From positions 1-64,000 of the forward strand of contig MHBK01000064.1 in the NCBI GenBank assembly GCA_001804865.1: a stretch of DNA of 64,000 bases, in the 5' to 3' direction. A model generated the notes under the pieces. The model worked only from the letters and a program-made list of their open reading frames with translations, searched no databases and was not told where the DNA came from. Below are positions 33,315-43,262 of the stretch, piece by piece; the stretch's first letter is position 1, and the number at the start of each line of letters is the position of its first letter. This stretch comes from Lentisphaerae bacterium GWF2_57_35 (lineage in GTDB: Bacteria; Verrucomicrobiota; Kiritimatiellia; CAIQIC01; GWF2-57-35). Made by a program: the position numbers and the translations under genes.

Positions 33315-34745
33315 ATGTCGCCATCCAACTATCGCGCAACCGTCGGACTGGAAGTTCATGTCCAGTTGAAAACCCGGACCAAAATGTTTTGCGGCTGTCC
33401 CACGGAATTTGGGGAGCTGCCCAACACGAACGTCTGTCCGGTCTGTCTGGGGTATCCCGGCGCCATGCCGGTCATGAACGCGGAGGCGATTCGACTCTGC
33501 GTGAGGACCGGCCTGATGATCGGCTGCCGGATCAATCCCTACAGCAAGTTCGACCGGAAGAATTACTTCTATCCCGACATGCCCAAGAACTTCCAGATTT
33601 CGCAGTACGACCAACCGCTTTGCCTGGGGGGCGAGGTCGAAATCGAAGTCGACGGCCGCAAGAAAATCATCCACGTGACCCGCATCCATCAGGAAGAGGA
33701 TGTCGGCAAAAACATGCACTTCGAAAGCTCCAGCGGCATCGATTTCAATCGGGCGGGCACGCCCCTGATGGAGTTAGTGACCGAGCCGGAAATCGAGTCC
33801 GCGGACGAAGCCTTTGCCTTCTTGCTGGCCCTCAAGCAAATCCTGGTCTACGGGAATATCAGCGACTGCAACCTCGAAGAGGGCAATCTGCGTTGCGACG
33901 TGAATTGCAGCGTGCGGCCCGAGGGGCAGAAAGAATTGGGCGTCAAAACCGAACTCAAGAACATGAACACCTTCAAGGGCGTTCATCGGGCGCTCTCCTA
34001 TGAAATCAAGCGACAGATCGATGTGGTGAGCAAAGGCGGGACTATCCGGCAGGAAACCCGCCGCTGGGACGATGCCGCTGGCGTCACGCTGGCCATGCGC
34101 TCCAAGGAGTATGCCCACGATTATCGTTATTTTCCCGAACCCGACCTGATGCCGGTCGTTTTGCCGACCGCCCAGATCGAAGAATGGCGCCAACAGCTTC
34201 CCGAGCTGCCGGCCGCCCGACGCGCCCGATTGATTCGCGATCTGGGTTTGCCGGAATATGACGCCGAGGTGCTGGTTGCCGACAAGGCCGTCGCCGACTA
34301 TTTCGAGGAAACCGCCCGGTTGTGCGGCAATGCCAAGGCCGCCTCCAATTGGATCATGACGGAGATGCTTCGCGCCCTGACCGAAAAAGGGCTGGCGATC
34401 GGCGCCGTTAAAATCCAGCCGGTTGCCCTGGCCGGTCTGATCAAGCTGGTCGAAGCCAAGACCATCAACATGCCCAGCGCCAAAGAAGTTTTTAATATCC
34501 TCTTCGAGCAGGGTGGAGACCCCGAAAGCATCGTCAAGGCCAAGGGAATGGTGCAAGTCAGCGATTCCGGCGCCCTGGAAACCTTTGCCGACCAAGCCAT
34601 CGCGGCCAACGAAAAAGTCGTCGCCGATTACAAAGCCGGCAAAAAAGTCGCCCTCCAATTTCTGGTGGGCCAGGTGATGAAGCTCAGCAAAGGCAAAGCC
34701 AATCCCCAGGTCGTGATGCAGATTCTCGAGAAGAAACTGCAATAA
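33315..34745 (+). CDS. gatB: Aspartyl/glutamyl-tRNA amidotransferase subunit B
   Basis: A 476-residue GatB of full length. The N-terminal GLEVHVQLKTRTKMFCGC and NVCPVCLGYPGAMPV motifs hold the zinc cysteines, and RIHQEEDVGKN, DFNRAGTPLMELVTEPE and ELKNMNTFKGVHRAL belong to the kinase/amidotransferase core. The C-terminal YqeY-like helical tail binds tRNA. It phosphorylates and amidates Glu or Asp on misacylated tRNA. About 210 gene-free bases follow, with only loosely repeated CCGAATGCCGA-type sequence. Confidence 0.97.
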   Translation: MSPSNYRATVGLEVHVQLKTRTKMFCGCPTEFGELPNTNVCPVCLGYPGAMPVMNAEAIRLCVRTGLMIGCRINPYSKFDRKNYFYPDMPKNFQISQYDQPLCLGGEVEIEVDGRKKIIHVTRIHQEEDVGKNMHFESSSGIDFNRAGTPLMELVTEPEIESADEAFAFLLALKQILVYGNISDCNLEEGNLRCDVNCSVRPEGQKELGVKTELKNMNTFKGVHRALSYEIKRQIDVVSKGGTIRQETRRWDDAAGVTLAMRSKEYAHDYRYFPEPDLMPVVLPTAQIEEWRQQLPELPAARRARLIRDLGLPEYDAEVLVADKAVADYFEETARLCGNAKAASNWIMTEMLRALTEKGLAIGAVKIQPVALAGLIKLVEAKTINMPSAKEVFNILFEQGGDPESIVKAKGMVQVSDSGALETFADQAIAANEKVVADYKAGKKVALQFLVGQVMKLSKGKANPQVVMQILEKKLQ

Positions 34746-34955
34746 GAATTGCCGAATGCCGAATTGAGGAAAAATTTTCCGGCTGCGTCTTTTCTTGTAT
34801 TTCTTCATTTGGCAATCGGCATTTCCGCATTTCCCTAAACGTGCTCTTCCAAACCCGGTATGTTCGCTTTCGGCTTCCAGGTTCGTTGACAGCAGAGCAA
34901 CCAACATGATAATTATTCTCAGGCTTCGATATAAACGTGGGTTAAGGAGTTATTC

Positions 34956-36665
34956 TTGACAGCGAACGACGATTATATTCTTGAGATTCTTGAAAGCGTC
35001 GGCCTTATTTCTCGCGAGCAGGTCCGGAAGGCGCGGGAATCTGCCCTTAAAGACGATAAAAGCGTCATCGATGTTCTTGTTCGAGACCATGTCGTCCTCA
35101 AGATGGACATTCTGAAAGCCCTGGCCAATCAATTTGGCATGGATACTATCAGCCTGACCGGGTTGGAACTTCCGCAGGAAGTGCTCGACTTGGTGCCGGG
35201 CGAAGTGGCCAAGCGGTACAAAATTGTCCCGGTATTCAAGAACGACAGCACCTTGACGGTGGCCTTGAACGATCCCCTGGATGTCGAAACCCTCGACGGT
35301 TTGCGCTATATCCTTAAATGCAACGTCGAAGGAGTGGTCGCGCCGCTCGAAGAAATCGAGATTGCACTATCCCACTATTATGGGCACACCGGCAGCACGG
35401 TGGAGTCGATGCTGGAGGAAATCACCGAAGGCACCGTCACCATGCCCGGTACGGCCGGCCAGGAATTGATGGCCGATGGGGAGGTATCGGAAGCCGATGC
35501 CCCGATCATCAAATTGGTCAGCTTGATCATTCTGGAAGCGTTTCGAAATCGCGCTTCGGATATTCATCTGGAGCCGCTGCCGAAGAAATTCCGCGTCCGG
35601 TACCGCATCGACGGCGTAATGCACGAGGTGGAGAGCCCGCCCAAACGCCTGCAATCGGCCATTATCAGCCGCGTAAAAATCATGGCCAACATGAGCATCG
35701 CGGAAAAGCGCCTGCCGCAGGACGGCCGCATCCAGATTAATGTCATGGGCCGCGATCTCGACTTGCGCGTATCGTCCATTCCGTCCAACCACGGCGAAAG
35801 CATCGTCATGCGTATTTTGGACAAGGAAGGCTTGTTGTTGGGCTTGCCGCAGTTGGGCTTCTTCTCGGACGATCAGCAGACCTTCGAGCGCATGATCGGT
35901 CTTTCCGACGGCATTCTGCTGGTCACGGGGCCCACGGGGTCCGGAAAAACCACCACGCTGTACGCCTGTCTAAACTACATCAACCGGCCCGACCGGAAAA
36001 TCATCACGGTGGAAGACCCGGTCGAATATCAGCTCTCCGGCATCAACCAGGTCCATGTGCGCTCGGACATCGGGCTGACGTTTGCCGCCGCGTTGCGGTC
36101 CATTCTCCGCCAGGCGCCGAACATCATCATGATCGGTGAAATTCGCGATATGGAAACGGCGGAAATCGCCGTCAACGCCTCGCTGACCGGTCACTTGGTC
36201 TTCAGCACGCTGCATACCAACGATGCTCCCAGCGCCATCATCCGGTTGATCGACATCGGCGTGAAGCCCTTCCTGGTTGCCTCCTCGACGCGCGCCATCA
36301 TGGCCCAGCGCCTGGTGCGCAAAATTTGCGACAAGTGCAAGGAGGAGTATAAACCCTCCGACAGCGAGCTGCGCCTGATCGGGCCCGCCGCCCAGCAATT
36401 GGCCGAGGCCCAGTTGTTCCGCGGCCGCGGCTGCAACGACTGCTCGTTCTCCGGCTACCGGAGCCGGCGCGGTATTTTCGAGATTTTCCTCGTCAACGAT
36501 GAAGTCCGGCACATGATTTTCGAGCGGGTTTCCGCTTCGGAACTGCGGACCAAGGCCCGTCAACTCGGGATGCGCACCCTGCGTGAAGACGGGATTCGCA
36601 AAGTCGTGTCGGGCATGACCACTCTGCAGGAAATATTGCGCGTAACCATGGGAGATGTGGACTAA
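34956..36665 (+). CDS. pilB: Type IV pilus assembly ATPase PilB/GspE (first copy)
   Basis: The 569-residue protein has the N-terminal GspE/MshEN region (about 1-150) and a secretion ATPase core: Walker A GPTGSGKTTTLYACL (about residue 325), Asp box and Walker B-type RQAPNIIMIGEIRDMETAEIA, His box STLHTNDAPSAIIR, and a zinc knuckle CDKCKEEY with CNDC. PilB drives pilus extension. The start is TTG 34956; TTAAGGAGT seven bases before it makes this choice firm. Its stop overlaps the pilT ATG by one base. Confidence 0.94.
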   Translation: MTANDDYILEILESVGLISREQVRKARESALKDDKSVIDVLVRDHVVLKMDILKALANQFGMDTISLTGLELPQEVLDLVPGEVAKRYKIVPVFKNDSTLTVALNDPLDVETLDGLRYILKCNVEGVVAPLEEIEIALSHYYGHTGSTVESMLEEITEGTVTMPGTAGQELMADGEVSEADAPIIKLVSLIILEAFRNRASDIHLEPLPKKFRVRYRIDGVMHEVESPPKRLQSAIISRVKIMANMSIAEKRLPQDGRIQINVMGRDLDLRVSSIPSNHGESIVMRILDKEGLLLGLPQLGFFSDDQQTFERMIGLSDGILLVTGPTGSGKTTTLYACLNYINRPDRKIITVEDPVEYQLSGINQVHVRSDIGLTFAAALRSILRQAPNIIMIGEIRDMETAEIAVNASLTGHLVFSTLHTNDAPSAIIRLIDIGVKPFLVASSTRAIMAQRLVRKICDKCKEEYKPSDSELRLIGPAAQQLAEAQLFRGRGCNDCSFSGYRSRRGIFEIFLVNDEVRHMIFERVSASELRTKARQLGMRTLREDGIRKVVSGMTTLQEILRVTMGDVD

Positions 36666-37762
36666 TGCCAGTGATGTTGTCGGCTGATATATCCATGAGC
36701 GATCTTCTCCAATTGGTGGTGGAGGAGGGTGCGTCCGATCTTCATTTGACGGTCGGCGCCCCGCCGGTGCTTCGTATTCACGGCCAGTTGAATCCGCTGG
36801 ATGCCGAACCCCTCAAGGCGGAAGACACGGAACGGTTGATGAAGAGCATCACCTCCGAGGATCATCAGCAAAAAATCCGCGAACAGGGCGGCACCGACTT
36901 CGGTTTCGGCTTCGGCCATGTCGCCCGTTTCCGTGTCAGCGTGCTGCGGCAAAAGGGTCATATTGGCCTGGTCCTGCGCCAGATTCCGTCCAATCTGATG
37001 TCGCTCGAAGAAATCGGTTTGCCGGCGCAGATCAAGGACATGCTGTTCAAGCCGCGCGGATTGATTCTTGTGACGGGGCCGACCGGCTCCGGAAAAAGTA
37101 CGACGCTGGCCAGCATGGTCAACGTCATCAACATCGAGCGCGATTGCCACATCATCACCATTGAAGACCCGATCGAATATTATCACTCGCACAAGAAAAG
37201 CGTGGTAACCCAGCGCGAAATCGGGGTGGATGTGCCCTCCTTCAAGGAAGCGCTGCGCCGGGCTTTGCGCCAGGACCCGGACGTGATTCTCGTCGGCGAA
37301 ATGCGCGACTTGGAAACGATGGAAGCGGCCATTACGGCGGCGGAAACCGGACATCTGGTGTTTGCCACCCTGCACACGACGGGCGCGGCGCGGACGGTCG
37401 ACCGTATTGTCGACGCGTTCCCGACCAATCAGCAGGATCAGATTCGTACGCAGCTTTCTTCGAGCATCGTGGCGGTGGTCTCGCAGCTTCTGTTGGGGCG
37501 CAAGGACAAACCTGGGCGCGTGGCCGCCTTCGAGATCATGATCGCCACGGCGTCCATCCGGTCCCTGATCCGCGACAACAAGACCTTCCGGATCACGTCG
37601 GACATTCAAACCGGCGCGCGCTACGGCATGGTTACGCTGGATTCCCATTTGATGGCCCTATACGATCATGGATACATCAGTTACGAAGATTTGATCACCA
37701 AAGCGCAGGACTCCGAAGCCGTGATCCAGAAGATCCAGGCGACGAGCGAGAAAAAGAAATAG
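36665..37762 (+). CDS. pilT: Type IV pilus retraction ATPase
   Basis: This is a 365-residue PilT. Typical features are LLQLVVEEGASDLHLTVGAPPVLRIHG at the start, Walker A GPTGSGKSTTLASMV (about residue 137), RQDPDVILVGEMRDLETMEAAITAAETGHLVFATLHT, and the retraction-type AIRNLIRE-like motif SIRSLIRDNKTFRI near the C-terminus. It depolymerises the pilus in twitching motility, adhesion and DNA uptake. It lies between two PilB-type genes. Confidence 0.95.
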   Translation: MPVMLSADISMSDLLQLVVEEGASDLHLTVGAPPVLRIHGQLNPLDAEPLKAEDTERLMKSITSEDHQQKIREQGGTDFGFGFGHVARFRVSVLRQKGHIGLVLRQIPSNLMSLEEIGLPAQIKDMLFKPRGLILVTGPTGSGKSTTLASMVNVINIERDCHIITIEDPIEYYHSHKKSVVTQREIGVDVPSFKEALRRALRQDPDVILVGEMRDLETMEAAITAAETGHLVFATLHTTGAARTVDRIVDAFPTNQQDQIRTQLSSSIVAVVSQLLLGRKDKPGRVAAFEIMIATASIRSLIRDNKTFRITSDIQTGARYGMVTLDSHLMALYDHGYISYEDLITKAQDSEAVIQKIQATSEKKK

Positions 37763-37770
37763 GAACCGAC

Positions 37771-39483
37771 ATGGCCGGCATCGAATATAACGATCCTTTG
37801 CTTCAGCAGTTGATGGATGAGCAGTTGCTGACCCCTCAACAGGCGGAGGAGGTTGTCGATGAGCACGAGCGTACCGGCAAGCCGGTGCGCGAAATCCTGT
37901 TGAACATGGATTTGGTGGCCGAAGAAAAGATGCTTGAGGTCGTTTCGACCCTGCTGGGCTGCGAAGTCATCAAGCTGCGCGATCTCGACATCTCCTCCGA
38001 GGTGATCAAGACGGTGCCCGCCAGCATTGCCCGCATGTATAACGTGGTGCCGGTCAAAACCGGCGTCAATTCGGTGGATATGGCCACCTTCGACTTGCTG
38101 AGTCCCGAGGTGGTCGACGAGCTGGCGTTTGTGCTGACGCGCGACATCAACTTTGTCGTGGCCCGCGAAGAAGACATCAAGAATTACATCGTTCGCTACT
38201 ACGGCGACGAGAGCGAGTCCGTCAGCGAAATGCTTTCCTCGCTGGAGTCGGAGCTGCAGGACGCCGGGGATTTGATGGAGGTGTCCAAGCGCGGCGACGA
38301 TATCGTCCAGGTCGAACAGGCCGCCAACTCGACCCCCGTGGTGCGCTTCGTGAATCTGGTGCTTTACCAGGCGGTTCAGGATCGCGCCTCGGACATTCAC
38401 TTCGAGCCGTTCGAAAACGAATTCAAGATTCGCTACCGCGTCGATGGCGCCCTGTACGAAATGGCGCCCCCGCCGAAGCATCTGGCCTTGCCCGTCACCT
38501 CGCGCATCAAGGTCATTTCCGGGCTGAACATTGCCGAACGCCGCCTGCCGCAGGACGGACGCATCCAACTGACCGTGGCCGGCCGGCCCATCGACTTCCG
38601 CGTATCGACGCTGCCCACCCAGTTCGGCGAAAGCGTCGTGTTGCGCGTGCTCGATCGAAGCATCGTTTCGTTGGAGCTCGAAAATCTCGGGATGCCCGAC
38701 GACGTCTATCAGAATTTCACCGAGGACATCGACAAGCCCAACGGCATCGTCATCGTGACCGGCCCGACCGGTTCGGGAAAAACCACTACGCTGTATTCCG
38801 CCCTGCGCAGGATCAATACCATCGAGTCCAAGCTGCTGACCGCCGAGGAACCGGTGGAATACGACATCGAAGGCATCATCCAGATTCCCATTCACGAAGC
38901 CATTGGATTGACGTTTTCGCGCGTGCTGCGCGCCTTTCTGCGCCAGGATCCCGACATCATCATGGTCGGCGAAATCCGCGATTTGGATACGGCCGAAATT
39001 TCCATTCAAGCGTCGCTGACCGGTCACTTGGTGTTCTCCACCCTGCACACGAACGATTCGTCCGGCGCGGTGACGCGGTTGATCGATATGGGGGTGGAAC
39101 CGTTCCTGATCGCCTCGACGCTCGAAGCGGTGCTGGGGCAGCGTCTCGTGCGGACGATCTGCCAGAACTGCAAGACGGCTTACGAACCTACGCCCGACAT
39201 CCTCCAGCAGCTGGGTTTGAACGAAGGCTCCATGCAGGGCCGGAGTTTTTACTACGGCGCCGGGTGCACCTATTGCAGCCAGACCGGTTACAAAGGCCGC
39301 CGCGGCGTCTACGAGTATTTGCGGGTGCGCGATCCGATCCGCGACTTGATCAATCTGCGCAAACCCACGCTGGTCATCCGCGACAAAGCCGTCGAATTGG
39401 GCATGAGAACCCTGCGCGAAGACGGCATCCGCTGCATTTTGGACGGCTACACCACGGTGGAGGAAGTGTTGAAGTACACATAA
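37771..39483 (+). CDS. pilB: Type IV pilus/type II secretion ATPase PilB/GspE (second copy)
   Basis: A 570-residue paralogue of the gene at 34956 with the same layout: N-terminal GspE domain (LLQQLMDEQLLTPQQAEEVV start), Walker A GPTGSGKTTTLYSAL (about residue 330), RQDPDIIMVGEIRDLDTAEIS, STLHTNDSSGAVTR and zinc cysteines CQNC and CTYC. It starts 8 bases after pilT. Two extension-type ATPases in one operon suggest either a pilus with two alternative motors or one motor for pili and one for type II secretion. Confidence 0.93.
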   Translation: MAGIEYNDPLLQQLMDEQLLTPQQAEEVVDEHERTGKPVREILLNMDLVAEEKMLEVVSTLLGCEVIKLRDLDISSEVIKTVPASIARMYNVVPVKTGVNSVDMATFDLLSPEVVDELAFVLTRDINFVVAREEDIKNYIVRYYGDESESVSEMLSSLESELQDAGDLMEVSKRGDDIVQVEQAANSTPVVRFVNLVLYQAVQDRASDIHFEPFENEFKIRYRVDGALYEMAPPPKHLALPVTSRIKVISGLNIAERRLPQDGRIQLTVAGRPIDFRVSTLPTQFGESVVLRVLDRSIVSLELENLGMPDDVYQNFTEDIDKPNGIVIVTGPTGSGKTTTLYSALRRINTIESKLLTAEEPVEYDIEGIIQIPIHEAIGLTFSRVLRAFLRQDPDIIMVGEIRDLDTAEISIQASLTGHLVFSTLHTNDSSGAVTRLIDMGVEPFLIASTLEAVLGQRLVRTICQNCKTAYEPTPDILQQLGLNEGSMQGRSFYYGAGCTYCSQTGYKGRRGVYEYLRVRDPIRDLINLRKPTLVIRDKAVELGMRTLREDGIRCILDGYTTVEEVLKYT

Positions 39484-39576
39484 GGATGAGGCCTGAAACC
39501 TGAGACCTGAAAAAGAAGGTCTGGGTTGGAGTCGGCCTCGGTTTTCGGCTGTACTGAGTAGAAATTGAGGCTAGAT

Positions 39577-40845
39577 ATGGCAAAATTTAAATATACCGCG
39601 TTGGATTCGAAGGGCCAGGAATCGCAGGGGGAAATCGAGGCCGACTCCCAAACCGTGGCGCTCGGAAAAATCCGTGAAAAAGGTTTTTTCCCCACCAACG
39701 TAGTGGAGCTGAATGCCAAAACGGCTCGGAAGAAGGAACGGACCTCCGGCAGCCCGGCCGGCAGCGGGATGAAAATGGAAATCAAAATGCCCATTTTCCT
39801 GTCGCGGGTCAAACCCAAGCACCTGATGGTTTTTACCCGCCAACTGGCCACGCTGGTCAATGCCGGTCTGCCCCTGATGCGCGGCTTGCGCGTGTTGTTC
39901 AAACAGGAGAAGAATCCCGCCTTGAAACGGGCCATCGGCGAAATGGCCGAATCCATCGAATCGGGCAGCACTTTTGCCGAATCCCTGTCGCAGCATCCCC
40001 GGATTTTCAACAAGCTTTTCGTCAACATGGTCAAGGCCGGCGAAGTGGGCGGCGTGATGGATGTGGTTTTGGTTCGTCTCGCGGAATTCATGGAAAAGGC
40101 CCAGAAAATCAAGAGCAAGGTGATCAGTGCGATGGTGTATCCCATCGTGGTGCTCATCATGGCCACATGCATTCTGGCCTTCCTGATGATTTTCATCGTG
40201 CCCAAATTCAAGGAAATTTTTAATGACCTGCTGGAAGGGGAGTCTCTGCCCGGGTTGACGCAGTTTGTGATGAACATCAGCACCACCCTGACGCGCCAGC
40301 TTCCGATCGTCATCATCGTGATCGTTGCGCTGGTTGTGCTGTCCAAGGTGCTGGCCAAGACGGCATTGGGACGCTATAGCCTGGATCAAGTGAAGATTCA
40401 TATGCCGGTATTCGGCACGTTGGTGCAAAAGACGGCCGTAGCCCGGTTTACCCGGACCCTGGGCACCCTGATGAGTTCCGGCGTGCCCGTTCTTCAAGCC
40501 TTGAACATCGTCAAGGAAACCGTCGGCAACGAAGTGGTCTCCCGCGCTGTCAGCGTGATTCACGATTCCGTCAAGGAAGGCGAAAATATGGCGCCGCCCA
40601 TTGCCTCGTCCAAGGTATTTCCCCCGATGGTCGTCAGCATGGTGGAAGTCGGCGAGGAAACCGGCGCCTTGCCGGAAATGTTGATGAAAATCGCCGACAG
40701 CTACGACGACGACGTCGACAATACGGTCGCCGGCCTGACCTCCATCATCGAGCCGATCCTCATTATCGGCCTTGCCTTGATCGTCGGCACGATCGTCATC
40801 GCCCTGTTCATGCCCTTGATCTCCATCATCGGCAAGTTGAGCTGA
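39577..40845 (+). CDS. pilC: Type IV pilus inner-membrane platform protein PilC/GspF
   Basis: The 422-residue protein has a short N-terminal segment (FKYTALDSKGQESQGEIEAD) and two GspF domains (about 65-190 and 265-390), each with F.RQLATL.NAGLPL- or FTRTLGTLMSSGVPV-type starts and GESLSQHP/GENMAPPI motifs, plus three membrane helices (about 165-190, 215-245, 385-415). It is the inner-membrane platform on which PilB and PilT act. ATG 39577 fits the family; the frame opens 12 bases earlier. No pilin or secretin is in this window. Confidence 0.94.
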   Translation: MAKFKYTALDSKGQESQGEIEADSQTVALGKIREKGFFPTNVVELNAKTARKKERTSGSPAGSGMKMEIKMPIFLSRVKPKHLMVFTRQLATLVNAGLPLMRGLRVLFKQEKNPALKRAIGEMAESIESGSTFAESLSQHPRIFNKLFVNMVKAGEVGGVMDVVLVRLAEFMEKAQKIKSKVISAMVYPIVVLIMATCILAFLMIFIVPKFKEIFNDLLEGESLPGLTQFVMNISTTLTRQLPIVIIVIVALVVLSKVLAKTALGRYSLDQVKIHMPVFGTLVQKTAVARFTRTLGTLMSSGVPVLQALNIVKETVGNEVVSRAVSVIHDSVKEGENMAPPIASSKVFPPMVVSMVEVGEETGALPEMLMKIADSYDDDVDNTVAGLTSIIEPILIIGLALIVGTIVIALFMPLISIIGKLS

Positions 40846-40870
40846 AAACAGCCCAGCCGTTACCTTTGCA

Positions 40871-40912
40871 AATCGCGGGCCAAGTGGGCCCGCGATTCAG
40901 CTTTCTTCTCTT
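40871..40912 (+). terminator. Rho-independent terminator after pilC
   Basis: AATCGCGGGCC (40871-40881) and GGCCCGCGATT (40887-40897) form a perfect 11-bp stem with a 5-base loop, followed by a pyrimidine-rich CTTTCTTCTCTTCTTTT run. It closes the pilus operon. Confidence 0.85.
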
Positions 40913-41097
40913 CTTTTCGCGTCATGCTGACGCTCGATAAGGCCCTGGCGCGTTCGCCGCTATTTGAAGTCCTGTCATTCTAGAAAGCGTTGCCTTCTCT
41001 TTTTTCATGTTATTCCGTGGGCAAAATATCATCGATTTCAGGTTCCGATTGTCTTAAGATCTTTTTCCCAAGGTAATATTAAGCGAGGTTTACATAC

Positions 41098-42048
41098 ATG
41101 ACAGACAGGCGCGTGAAGGTGGGGGTGGTGGGCGTGGGGAGTCTGGGGCAGGCCCATGCCCGGATTTATTCGGAGCTGAGCGAGGCTGAGTTGGTCGGGG
41201 TGTTCGATGTGGATCGCAAGCAGGCGGAGAAGATCGCGACCCAGTACAAAACGACGCCTTACACCTCCATCGACGAACTGGCTTCCAAGGTGGAAGCGGT
41301 CAGCGTGGTGGTTCCTACGGATCTGCACCGGAAGGTGGGCGGGCAATTGATCGAAAAGGGGATTCACTTGCTGGTCGAGAAGCCGATCGCGGCGACGACG
41401 TCCGAGGCCGAGGAGTTGGTGCGCCTGGCGCAGGAAAAGAAGATCATCCTTCAGGTCGGCCATGTGGAGCGGTTCAATCCGGTGTTGAGCTTTCTGGATC
41501 GGATCAAGACGCGGCCCCGTTTTATCGAGGCGCACCGGTTGGCGCCGTATCCTCCGCCCCGGGCCGGGCTGTTGCCGCGCGGCACCGAGGTGAGCGTGGT
41601 GCTGGATTTGATGATTCACGATTTGGAAGTGATCCTTCATCTGGTCAAATCGCCGGTCAAGGACATCCGGGCTGTCGGGGTGCCGGTTTTGAGCCGTAGC
41701 GAGGACATCGCCAACGTCCGGCTGCTTTTCGAGAGCGGCTGCGTGGCCAATGTGACGGCCAGCCGGATCAGTCCGGAAAAGCTGCGCAAGATTCGTGTGT
41801 TTTTCGAGGACGCCTACGTATCGCTGGATTATCAAAATCAATCCGGAGAGATTTATCGGAAGGGCTTGTTGGGCATTTCACGCGACGAGATTCCCATCGA
41901 AAAAGGCGAGCCGCTGGCGAATGAGTTGCGGTCGTTTGTCGGGTGCGTGGCGCATCGCGACGAGCCGGTGGTATCCGGCGAACACGCGGCGGAAGCCTTG
42001 AAGCTGGCGGCGGAGATCTGCCAGCGGGTTCGCGAGGGCGCTTCATGA
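41098..42048 (+). CDS. Gfo/Idh/MocA-family NAD(P)-dependent oxidoreductase
   Basis: A 316-residue protein with an N-terminal Rossmann fold (VGVVGVGSLGQAHARIYSEL), the family EKPIA motif (LLVEKPIAAT, about residue 95) and a C-terminal alpha/beta domain; the DLMIHDLEVIL motif has the His used in many members. Its stop overlaps the lpxB start by ATGA, so it is in a lipid A operon. In some bacteria a Gfo/Idh enzyme (GnnA) oxidises UDP-GlcNAc at C3 for a diamino lipid A; that role is inferred from position only, and the partner aminotransferase is not seen. Confidence 0.88.
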   Translation: MTDRRVKVGVVGVGSLGQAHARIYSELSEAELVGVFDVDRKQAEKIATQYKTTPYTSIDELASKVEAVSVVVPTDLHRKVGGQLIEKGIHLLVEKPIAATTSEAEELVRLAQEKKIILQVGHVERFNPVLSFLDRIKTRPRFIEAHRLAPYPPPRAGLLPRGTEVSVVLDLMIHDLEVILHLVKSPVKDIRAVGVPVLSRSEDIANVRLLFESGCVANVTASRISPEKLRKIRVFFEDAYVSLDYQNQSGEIYRKGLLGISRDEIPIEKGEPLANELRSFVGCVAHRDEPVVSGEHAAEALKLAAEICQRVREGAS

Positions 42049-43187
42049 GGAAGTCGGTGTTGGTGATAGCCGGGGAAATCTCCGGCGACATGCATGCCGC
42101 CCGGTTGGTGCAGGCTGTGCGGGCCAAAAATCCGGACATCGATTTCTGGGGGATCGGCGGCGATCGGATGCGCGAAGCCGGCGTGGAGACGCTCTACGAC
42201 GTGCGGGACATGGCGGTGCTGGGGCTTGCCGAGGTCTTGCGGCGCTATGGCTTTTTCAAAAAAGTTTTCGACTGCATGGTTGGGCTTGCGCGGGAGCGGC
42301 GTCCGGATCTGGTGCTTCTGGTCGATTATCCGGGATTCAATTTGCGCTTGGCGCAGAAGGTCCATGCGATGGGGATCAAGGTCGTTTATTACATTTGTCC
42401 TCAGGTGTGGGCCTGGCATCGGTCGCGCATTCCCAAAATGGCCCGGATGGTCGATCGGTTGCTTGTGATTTTTCCGTTTGAGGTGGACGTGTTTGCGGGG
42501 ACGGGGCTGCGGACCGATTTTGTGGGGCATCCGCTGGTGGGGGAGGCCCGCCGGGTTTTGGAATCTCCGTTGAAAGCCTTGCCCTGGCCGGGCGAACCCC
42601 GGGTGGCCCTTCTGCCCGGCAGCCGCCGTCAGGAGATTGAACGAATTTTGCCGGTCATGTGGGCCGCGGCGGCGCGATTGGAAAAGGATGTTCCGGGCAT
42701 AGGGTTCGTCATCGCCGCGCCTTCCGAGGAGGTTGCGGGGTTGGTCCGGGAGCGGTTGGCGTCCTTGCCGGCGGGGCCGTCCCGAGTTGAAGTGTTGGCG
42801 GGGGAAACCCGCCAGGTCTTGCGGCAGGCGAAAGCGGCCATGGTGGCCTCCGGCACGGCAACCGTCGAAACGGCTTTGATGGGCTGTCCGATGCTGGTGG
42901 TTTATAAGACCGCGCTTTTGACTTATTGGATTGGCCGGCAGTTGATCCGGGTTCCGTTTTTGGGGATGGTCAATATTGTGGCTGGCCGGGCCCTATGCCC
43001 GGAGTTTATCCAAGGGGCTGCAACCCCCGAGGCCCTGGCGGAAGCGATCAAGCCCCTGCTGAGCGATACTCCGCAGCGCATCGAGATGGTCGCCGGGCTG
43101 CGGCAGGTGGCGCAAGCGCTTGGACGCGAGCACGGGGATGAGCTGGCGGGGGATATTCTGTTGGAGGAGTTGGGAAGCAAGCCGTGA
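42045..43187 (+). CDS. lpxB: Lipid-A-disaccharide synthase
   Basis: The 380-residue protein carries the LpxB motifs: VIAGEISGDMHAARLV at the start, DYPGFNLRLAQKV, YYICPQVWAWHRSRIPKM, GHPLVGEA, LLPGSRRQEIERILP and ASGTATVETALMGCPMLVVYK. It joins UDP-diacylglucosamine with lipid X to make the lipid A backbone on the cytoplasmic side of the inner membrane. The start at 42045 is coupled to the upstream oxidoreductase. Its presence shows an outer membrane with lipid A. Confidence 0.96.
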   Translation: MRKSVLVIAGEISGDMHAARLVQAVRAKNPDIDFWGIGGDRMREAGVETLYDVRDMAVLGLAEVLRRYGFFKKVFDCMVGLARERRPDLVLLVDYPGFNLRLAQKVHAMGIKVVYYICPQVWAWHRSRIPKMARMVDRLLVIFPFEVDVFAGTGLRTDFVGHPLVGEARRVLESPLKALPWPGEPRVALLPGSRRQEIERILPVMWAAAARLEKDVPGIGFVIAAPSEEVAGLVRERLASLPAGPSRVEVLAGETRQVLRQAKAAMVASGTATVETALMGCPMLVVYKTALLTYWIGRQLIRVPFLGMVNIVAGRALCPEFIQGAATPEALAEAIKPLLSDTPQRIEMVAGLRQVAQALGREHGDELAGDILLEELGSKP

Positions 43188-43262
43188 GAATTGGTAAGCG
43201 GATTTGACATTCATCGGCTGCATTTCTAACATGGCGGGGTGATCTGGAGTTTCAGGAGACAT

